NCBI GenBank assembly: GCA_040219575.1
Contig: JAVJSD010000080.1
Location: 120,914-184,913, forward strand
Length of the DNA stretch: 64,000 nt
Source of the DNA: JAVJSD01 sp040219575
GTDB lineage: Bacteria; Planctomycetota; Planctomycetia; Pirellulales; Pirellulaceae
Direction: 5' to 3'
Part shown: one piece after another, positions 52,701 to 64,000 of the stretch
Layout of the letters: each line of letters opens with the position of its first letter
Position numbering within the stretch: position 1 is the stretch's first letter
Made by a program: the position numbers and the translations under genes
Notes under the pieces: model-generated
What the model was told of the DNA's origin: nothing
The model's database searches: none
What the model saw: only the letters and a program-made list of their open reading frames with translations

Positions 52701-53952
52701 CGGCGCCGGAGGTGTAAATCTTGACGAGGTGCGGGTGCGTGACTTGGCCCAGGGCGCGGATTTCCCCCGCGAAGCGGGCCTCCGAGTTGTCGCTGCTGTG
52801 CATCAGGCATTTCAGCGCGACCTGCCGGCCGAGCGAAGGCTGCCAGGCGCGGTACACCACCCCCATCCCACCTCGGCCCAACGTGCTCAACAGTTCAAAT
52901 TCGCCCAGCGTTCGTGTCGGTGAATCGGCTGGCTCCTCGAACGGGCCTTCCTCGGCCTGCGAGCGGGCGGACCACTGTTTCAGTTGCGCATCGTCCACGT
53001 CCATGTCGAGCACGCGTTGCAGCAATTCCCGCTGCTCGCCGCCCAGATCCTTAAGCCGAATCACGTTGCCCGACGTATAGGACAAGTACTCACTGCGCCG
53101 CCGGCCGCGACGCGCGTTGAGAAACAGCAGATCGTCCTCGTCGGGATCGTAGGTCGCCAAGGGATAGAGGGAGGTGAGCAGCGGCTGCGCGGGAGAATCG
53201 TGCCTGGCTTGCAGGTACACGCGCTGTGGGCTGGGCAAGTCGAGAGGTTCCGCAGAGGAGATTTCGAGCGGCTTCATTCGCCGCGACGACTCGCCCGTCA
53301 GTTCGTACGGTTCAATCGTCCAGTTACCTGCTGGGTTGCGCTGCACGTCGGCGACGTAGATCAGTCGTCTGCCCGCCAGCACGTCCAACTTCGAGAGCAA
53401 CTCGGGCACGCCGGCCAGCAGTGCTGCGCCCAGACGCTGGTAGAACTCGCTCGTTTTCTTTCCGGCGGCGCCGTGACCGATCTCCGAGTTGCGGTAATTC
53501 ACCAGACGGTCGAACAATTCGCTGATGCGGACGGTGGCTCGCGCGCCGGCATTCTTTCCAAGGGCGTCGCGCAACACGGCGTCGAGCCCGGCGGTCCGCG
53601 GCAGGTCATCGCGGGTTCGGCCGAGCACGAGGCTGCGGACCTGGGTGAAACCGTCGTCGCCAGCGTCAGCGAGCGCCGGCGCGAGCAGCCGCAAGAATTG
53701 CCACCAGTGTCCCAGCGCCGGACGAGCGAGATTGGTCAGTGAATCGGCGATCGCCGGGTCGTGCATTCCCCGCCAAGCATACTCCGCGATCGCCGTGGAA
53801 CCGAGCAGCTTCAGCGACGCTTCCCAGAGGAAGTAGGCCGCCTGGTGGCGATCCAGGGCCGTCTTGGCATTGGCCGCTTGGCGATACAGGCGCGCCAGCG
53901 GCAGAGGCAATCGCCGAATCAATTCCTCATTGCAACGGGCTTCACCGATCAC
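49792..53952 (-). CDS. Ser/Thr kinase fused to a Cys-less caspase fold
   Basis: The 1386-residue protein has an N-terminal domain (about 1-345) shared with the protein at 55544-62662, a kinase (about 355-660) with LGRGGMGVVY, IIHRDIKPGNI and MDLGLA, a membrane helix near 690, then a caspase-like domain (about 770-1020). There His is kept in LIVALSGHM, but the Cys motif reads LVLADFPYQGG, with Pro where Cys belongs. The C-terminal about 330 residues are beta-rich. It starts at GTG 53952, matched in length by the paralogue. Likely a kinase with a scaffold pseudo-protease. Confidence 0.8.
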   Translation of the reverse strand: MIGEARCNEELIRRLPLPLARLYRQAANAKTALDRHQAAYFLWEASLKLLGSTAIAEYAWRGMHDPAIADSLTNLARPALGHWWQFLRLLAPALADAGDDGFTQVRSLVLGRTRDDLPRTAGLDAVLRDALGKNAGARATVRISELFDRLVNYRNSEIGHGAAGKKTSEFYQRLGAALLAGVPELLSKLDVLAGRRLIYVADVQRNPAGNWTIEPYELTGESSRRMKPLEISSAEPLDLPSPQRVYLQARHDSPAQPLLTSLYPLATYDPDEDDLLFLNARRGRRRSEYLSYTSGNVIRLKDLGGEQRELLQRVLDMDVDDAQLKQWSARSQAEEGPFEEPADSPTRTLGEFELLSTLGRGGMGVVYRAWQPSLGRQVALKCLMHSSDNSEARFAGEIRALGQVTHPHLVKIYTSGAEGDHWFYAMELLEGATLSAVCESLQTSEGSVADVNLETWHNTLSTVCEETRKAEKPLGESPEQLCSEVAGEVAAPPAVGEGSYVRRIVELIRDVAEAAHALHEAGIIHRDIKPGNIVVSPDGGQAVLMDLGLAQFADELDRKLTRTRQFVGTLRYASPEQVRAIKRLDARTDVYSLGATLWELLTLRPIFGADEELPTPEIMERIQYEEPERIRKHHPGVPADLEAIVAKCLEKEPRRRYESARELVEDLQRWLDDRPIKAKKATLVYRSRKFLRRHATKIGLFFGLVALQIALVVVWNNLPAWRGKDNPEKEGPTRSEVAAKEKNYAAIDNTTESEPPRSATTFEIDPTAYGGAKLPPAATSPVRFSLLVGLNYEEHAELAPLRYAERDVEELASVLVSGGYDEKNVLLLTEKLAAEKSQLTPTKENILRALESISNRCSHEDTLIVALSGHMLPLENDASSAFFVTFDSRLDDRSSMLSLSEVYGQLRACRARTKLVLADFPYQGGDPGHPQVQVNSASLSPPRDVAVLLSASAGQASYESPELERSVFFHYVIEGLAGRADADGDNEVTLADLATYTESNARKFTLSKFQKPQAPSLLDASGLSQQLVLATPESRTVPLPLIEPKQEETVAETLDEAMGEIAMLVARTIDAERSPKSISIGPFGGAPGLNSSGSNVIRTKLREKLEKLGIEVGTQAPQSIRGSYAMPEIEGEISPKCFVQIRADIVNKNGDVVSSAEQLLEGSQAYYFVDATLEIPLSGDDEIARNLKRALDVPSPYISGTRVSASRESPYVLEIVAVDGQRVVAPIVPTINNGIPTVEDAPQRYAIRLYNQSQRDAAVRLSVDGVNVLSFYEVEEIRDLGCLIVPRQGEIEILGWYQTAQTIRQFEVFEYPSSAGGFPLKPYDELGSVNAIFAACWTSDEEPPPDEPLSRQRLVTSQGQTIDAHHKIVPRVVGVPRAAVTIRYSR

Positions 53953-54048
53953 GACGGATCTTCACTTGGTGCGGGGCCGTGGGTCGTACAGACAGCCGGT
54001 CGATTCTATCACACAAGCGGGGGGAGGGGCCATGCGATGAACCGTTTC

Positions 54049-54327
54049 TCAACCGGTTTCGAGGGCCGCCGATGCGCGGCGTTGTTTCTCCCGATGCAGC
54101 CGTCGCAGGCCGAGCAGAGCGGTCACCACCATCCAGGCCGAGGGCACGACTAACATCGCCATGCCGAACTGATCTGCGCCTGAAAGCGCGATCGAGAGGT
54201 TCAAGGCGATGAAGATCACTCCGTTCACGATACTCAGGCAGTAGACGGCCTTCAGACGCCCCCGTGCGAGCAGGTAATTGCTGAGCATGGCCACCACGCA
54301 GGCCGTGGTGGAAAGCGTGTTGATCAT
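54049..54327 (-). CDS. Small membrane protein, 92 aa
   Basis: This has three hydrophobic segments (NTLSTTACVVAMLSNYLLA, AVYCLSIVNGVIFIALNLSI, GMAMLVVPSAWMVVTALLGL) and a basic C-terminus. The start follows CAGGAGTCG, 43 bp after the 76-aa membrane gene. The pair sits downstream of an ECF-type promoter, so it probably belongs to the sigma regulon. No family is recognised. Confidence 0.6.
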   Translation of the reverse strand: MINTLSTTACVVAMLSNYLLARGRLKAVYCLSIVNGVIFIALNLSIALSGADQFGMAMLVVPSAWMVVTALLGLRRLHREKQRRASAALETG

Positions 54328-54369
54328 GGCGCTCGACTCCTGGTAGTTGGCTTGGGCGTTGGACTTCGA

Positions 54370-54600
54370 TCAGCGACGCGCGTAGGACGACAGTTGACGG
54401 GCAGCGGAGGCGGCGACGGTCGCCGGTTCGCCGCCGTTTCCGTTGGAGAATCGGAGCGTCGACAAATCCGCAGGTCGGGAATTCGGCGTGGCGGAGTGGG
54501 GAGCGCCAAAGAACATCTCTTGAACGATCGCTGCGCCGACAACGATGCAAGCGACGAGCAACGACAGGGGAATCGAAAGTACGAGCAGCGTTAGCAACAT
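54370..54600 (-). CDS. Small membrane protein, 76 aa
   Basis: A single long hydrophobic N-terminal segment (MLLTLLVLSIPLSLLVACIV and on) is followed by a polar Ser/Ala/Asn tail. The ATG at 54600 has AGGAG upstream. It is the first gene after the ECF-type motif at 54646-54684, about 45 bp away, as at 28712. The function is unknown. Confidence 0.58.
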   Translation of the reverse strand: MLLTLLVLSIPLSLLVACIVVGAAIVQEMFFGAPHSATPNSRPADLSTLRFSNGNGGEPATVAASAARQLSSYARR

Positions 54601-54645
54601 GACTCGGCTCCTGAATGCGTGGAGGAAAAAGGGAGTGAAGGAAGG

Positions 54646-54684
54646 CTTCACCCTGCTTACGCACGCCGGCGCGGGGCCTTACAG
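54646..54684 (-). promoter_or_regulatory. ECF-type promoter motif (copy B)
   Basis: On the minus strand: CTGTAAGG, 14 bases, GCGTAAGCAGGGTGAAG. It lies just upstream of the two small membrane-protein genes and is the closest match to copy A. Confidence 0.72.
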
Positions 54685-54752
54685 GCGTCGGCAATTCTTT
54701 TTCACCCGCCGGGCCGAGGCAGGCGGAAGTTGGGCGATTCTCTTGTGATTCC

Positions 54753-54780
54753 TGTAAGGAATGCGTCCCAGCCGCGCAAT
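54753..54780 (+). promoter_or_regulatory. Possible weaker ECF-type promoter, divergent from copy B
   Basis: TGTAAG (54753-54758), 16 bases, CGCAAT (54775-54780), with CGCA instead of CGTA, about 60 bp before the CxxCH gene. Spacing matches the four better copies, but the downstream block is absent. Confidence 0.3.
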
Positions 54781-54840
54781 CGGGTTGAGCGCGTCGAAAA
54801 CCGTGCCGCATCCCGTTCCACATCTTCCACGGAGCCAAGA

Positions 54841-55458
54841 ATGAATCGCACATCCTGCATTTCGCTCGTAGTCGTCGCCATGGCGCCAATGCTCGCGGCA
54901 TTTTCCTTCACCGCGGTCGTCAAGACCTCGGTGGCGCAAGGTTCCTCGCCCGCCGCACAGAAATTTCCGTTCAGCGAAGGATTGCAAGAAATGCCCGTGC
55001 CAGAGCACCTGCGAGGGTTCGAGGAGCTGTTCGGTTCGGCGGACCGAGGGCGCCTGCTCCTCGAATCCGGCCGTCTGTCCTGCCTGATGTGCCACACGGT
55101 CACGCCGGGAGAATCTTCCTTCGCACCCAACCTGCTGGACTTGCGGCACCGCCTGAGCCTGGAGCAGATCGTGACGTCGATCTTCGAGCCGTCGCGCGAA
55201 TTCGCCGCTGGCTATCGGTCGGTTGACGTCCTCACGGAGGACGGGCGGCGCGTAAGCGGAATCGTGGACGAGGAGGCGTCGGACGAGACGTACCTGGTCA
55301 TCGAGACCGCGACGGGACGCAAGACGATCGCGCGGCAAGGTATCGTCTGGCTGAGTGAGCCACAGTCGGACATGCCTACCGGACAAGCCGACGACCTCAC
55401 ACCACAGGAATTCGCCGACTTGATTGCCTTCCTGCTGAGCCTGGATTCCGCGGCCTGA
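54841..55458 (+). CDS. Secreted CxxCH heme-binding domain protein
   Basis: The 205-residue protein has a signal peptide (LVVVAMAPMLAAFSFTA) and one c-type heme motif CLMCH (Cys81, Cys84, His85), followed by LDLRHRLSLEQIVTSIFEPS, DGRRVSGIV and the C-terminal LTPQEFADLIAFLLSL. This is the pattern of the planctomycete putative heme-binding domain usually found at the end of large dehydrogenase-like proteins; here it stands alone. It is probably a periplasmic electron carrier or sensor. Confidence 0.8.
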   Translation: MNRTSCISLVVVAMAPMLAAFSFTAVVKTSVAQGSSPAAQKFPFSEGLQEMPVPEHLRGFEELFGSADRGRLLLESGRLSCLMCHTVTPGESSFAPNLLDLRHRLSLEQIVTSIFEPSREFAAGYRSVDVLTEDGRRVSGIVDEEASDETYLVIETATGRKTIARQGIVWLSEPQSDMPTGQADDLTPQEFADLIAFLLSLDSAA

Positions 55459-55543
55459 GCGAAGTGGAGAAAGATATGGAATTGGTCGGCGGCGGCAGTA
55501 CAATCGAGGGGGTTCGCTCGCCCTATTCATCTTCACTTCGCCA

Positions 55544-62658
<7,115 letters not shown>

Positions 62659-62662
<4 letters not shown>

Positions 62663-62930
62663 TAATCGGGACGCATGTCCTCGAGATACTTTCCCAACTC
62701 TCGGTGGACGGCGGTGGACCGCCCAGGTCTGCTGCACGTGCAGAACCTGGTGTTCGGGCAGATATTCGATCAATCCGATTCCTCCCACGGACTCCCAGGT
62801 TCTGGTGGCGGTCTGCACGCGAAGTCCTTTTCGGCTGAGGATAACGCGCAGACGTTCGGACGTCGGCGTCGTTCAGCGCGAGCAATACGTCAGTATTCTC
62901 GGTGGGTTTCCTTGTATGAATTGGTTTCAA
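62659..62930 (-). pseudogene. Decayed gene remnant with a 10-bp duplication
   Basis: A minus-strand segment reads sensibly (ERLRVILSRKGLRVQTAT ... YLPEHQVLHVQQTWAVH). The sensible ending RELGKYLEDMRPDY-stop is in another frame because gtccaccgcc is duplicated before gtccaccgag. A second frame change near 62845 would join it to NTDVLLALNDADVR. It abuts the stop of the giant gene. The family is unknown. Confidence 0.4.
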
Positions 62931-63239
62931 GACGATTCACGATGCTGGTAGATCCCGCTGCTTCAGCACTGGCATGGTGCGGGAAACCGTCTCCAAAATG
63001 AAAGACACCGGTCGGGAGGCCGAATATCGGCTGCTCGGCCGGCGTCTTTTCAAGCAGGCTGAATGAGACCGGGAAAGAGATAAATCAACGTCTTCATATT
63101 CACAGCCCGCCTTGAACTGGGTTCGAGATGTTGGACTGCGTCTGGCTGTATGGAGTGAGACAGCGTACTCAATTCCTTCCACTCCCCGTTTCTGGCGGCG
63201 AAGGATCCGGCTTTCGCTGGTCCTCTTTCCAACGATTTC
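62931..63239. other. Gene-free interval
   Basis: No credible gene, repeat or regulatory element was recognised. Minus-strand frames here have unnatural composition. Confidence 0.35.
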
Positions 63240-63443
63240 GTGTCTCCGCCTGTTGACGCCGATGGCGGGAAGGTCCGAGATATGCTTGATGCTGGACGGA
63301 AGCAAATCGCCGAGGACCCGCAATCCGACGTCCCGGAGCAGTGGGACCAAGAACTGTGTCAGCGCCTCTTTCTGGAGGAGGCGGAAAACCTTGTCGATCA
63401 GGCAACTGAGCCGGAAAATGATGCGGGCGGATCTTTCAATTGA
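63240..63443 (+). CDS. Possible small or truncated protein, 67 aa
   Basis: From GTG 63240 the frame reads as an acidic, helix-prone protein (KVRDMLDAGRKQIAED, LFLEEAENLVDQATEPE). The same frame is open back to 63157 with natural-looking residues but no good start, so it may be the tail of a broken gene. No ribosome site and no family are recognised. Confidence 0.3.
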   Translation: MSPPVDADGGKVRDMLDAGRKQIAEDPQSDVPEQWDQELCQRLFLEEAENLVDQATEPENDAGGSFN

Positions 63444-63567
63444 ATGCTGGACGGACTGTTTTCGGGCGACCTATAATCGGTGTCCGTTGTTTGTCATGGA
63501 TCGACCCAATGCATCGCTGCTGCGATGTGCGTCTCCTTTTCTCCGATCTTATCGAGGTGCTCCTGAG

Positions 63568-64000
63568 ATGCGATCCAGCCACATTGTCAGCCTTGTGTTG
63601 ATACTGCAATTTGTATTCTGTTGCGCCGCCAACGCTCAACGGATTGATCCGGCCTCGCTCGAACTGGGCAAGGCGACTCCCATCAAGGCGAGTCGAGGAC
63701 TGTACGCCCCTGGCGACTTGAAGCTCATCAAGGCGCTCGAGGCGGGAAAGCCGGACGCCGAGCTTCGTTCACGAGCGGTCTTCAGGCAAAACAACCTAGC
63801 GTATGTCGCACTTCACATCGAATTCAAAGACGCGAAGTCCTGCAATAGGTTTAACGTCAAGGACGCGACGATCATCACGCGGTTCGAGCAGTTTGCCGAT
63901 GTGTTTATCCCGGACGACACGTCCGTGCTCGCGCTAGTCAGGGAGGTTCCGGGAGTGCGCTGGGTGGAGGTCGATCGCGGGGGAATCGTCCCGCCGATTC
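63568..64000 (+). CDS. Secreted protein, 3'-truncated by the window edge
   Basis: The ATG at 63568 opens a frame running off the window (144 codons seen). It begins with a signal peptide (VSLVLILQFVFCCAANAQ). The mature part has LEFKDA-like strands and REVPGVRWVEVDRGG, which resembles the propeptide region before a subtilisin-like protease domain; this family guess is weak because the catalytic part is outside the window. Confidence 0.6.
   Translation, partial: MRSSHIVSLVLILQFVFCCAANAQRIDPASLELGKATPIKASRGLYAPGDLKLIKALEAGKPDAELRSRAVFRQNNLAYVALHIEFKDAKSCNRFNVKDATIITRFEQFADVFIPDDTSVLALVREVPGVRWVEVDRGGIVPPI

Noticed and set aside
62937..63350. Minus-strand frame of 137 codons resembling a mobile-element ORF
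   Set aside because: No transposase motif, inverted repeat ends or target duplication could be found.

Overview
The window looks like a defence-rich accessory region of a planctomycete chromosome. Reasons: high-GC DNA, an ECF sigma factor overlapping a Ser/Thr kinase with an anti-sigma-like zinc finger, a secreted CxxCH protein of the Pirellula/Verrucomicrobium heme-binding type, several caspase-like and CHAT proteases, and very large kinase/WD40 fusions. No rRNA, tRNA, integrase or recognisable transposase was seen.

Region 1 (1-6.7 kb, all +): an AAA+ ATPase cut by the left edge, several tiny proteins, a DUF3150-like protein, then a complete ubiquitin-like conjugation set: a beta-grasp modifier (3558-3779), an E2-like protein with ten CxxC pairs (3860-4876), a JAMM peptidase (4755-5480) and an E1/ThiF-like enzyme (5464-6129). 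A strong terminator at 6621 closes the block. Region 2 (7.1-14.8 kb, +): a TerY-P type phosphorylation set (kinase, TerY-like vWA, PP2C phosphatase) followed by a zinc-ribbon multi-pass membrane protein and a membrane-anchored vWA protein.

Region 3 (15-27.3 kb): a VapBC-like pair and an orphan antitoxin (-), then a complete type I-G (formerly I-U) CRISPR-Cas operon (csb1, csb2, cas3, a Cas8-like subunit, cas2, cas4-cas1) with a short four-repeat array. Upstream of the operon is a one-spacer mini-array on the minus strand with a degenerate first repeat that keeps the crRNA 5' handle. Its spacer matches 19 of the first 25 bases of a site that starts right after a TTC PAM and spans the mini-array's own predicted promoter. 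I read this as a self-targeting, crRNA-like regulator, and it is the most striking observation here.

Region 4 (27.5-42.4 kb, -): a Tat-exported cupin, a small membrane protein, three tandem giant TPR-CHAT proteins and a small secreted protein. Region 5 (42.4-62.7 kb): a caspase-like lipoprotein, the ECF sigma/kinase pair, a membrane caspase, a kinase fused to a Cys-less caspase fold, two small membrane proteins, the CxxCH protein, and a 2372-residue kinase-WD40 protein with two caspase folds that each lack one, and a different, catalytic residue. The right end (62.7-64 kb) holds a decayed gene and the start of a secreted protein.

A promoter-like motif, TGTAAG-N16-CGTA, precedes the ECF sigma gene and three sets of small exported or membrane genes, which suggests a local autoregulated ECF regulon spanning about 26 kb.
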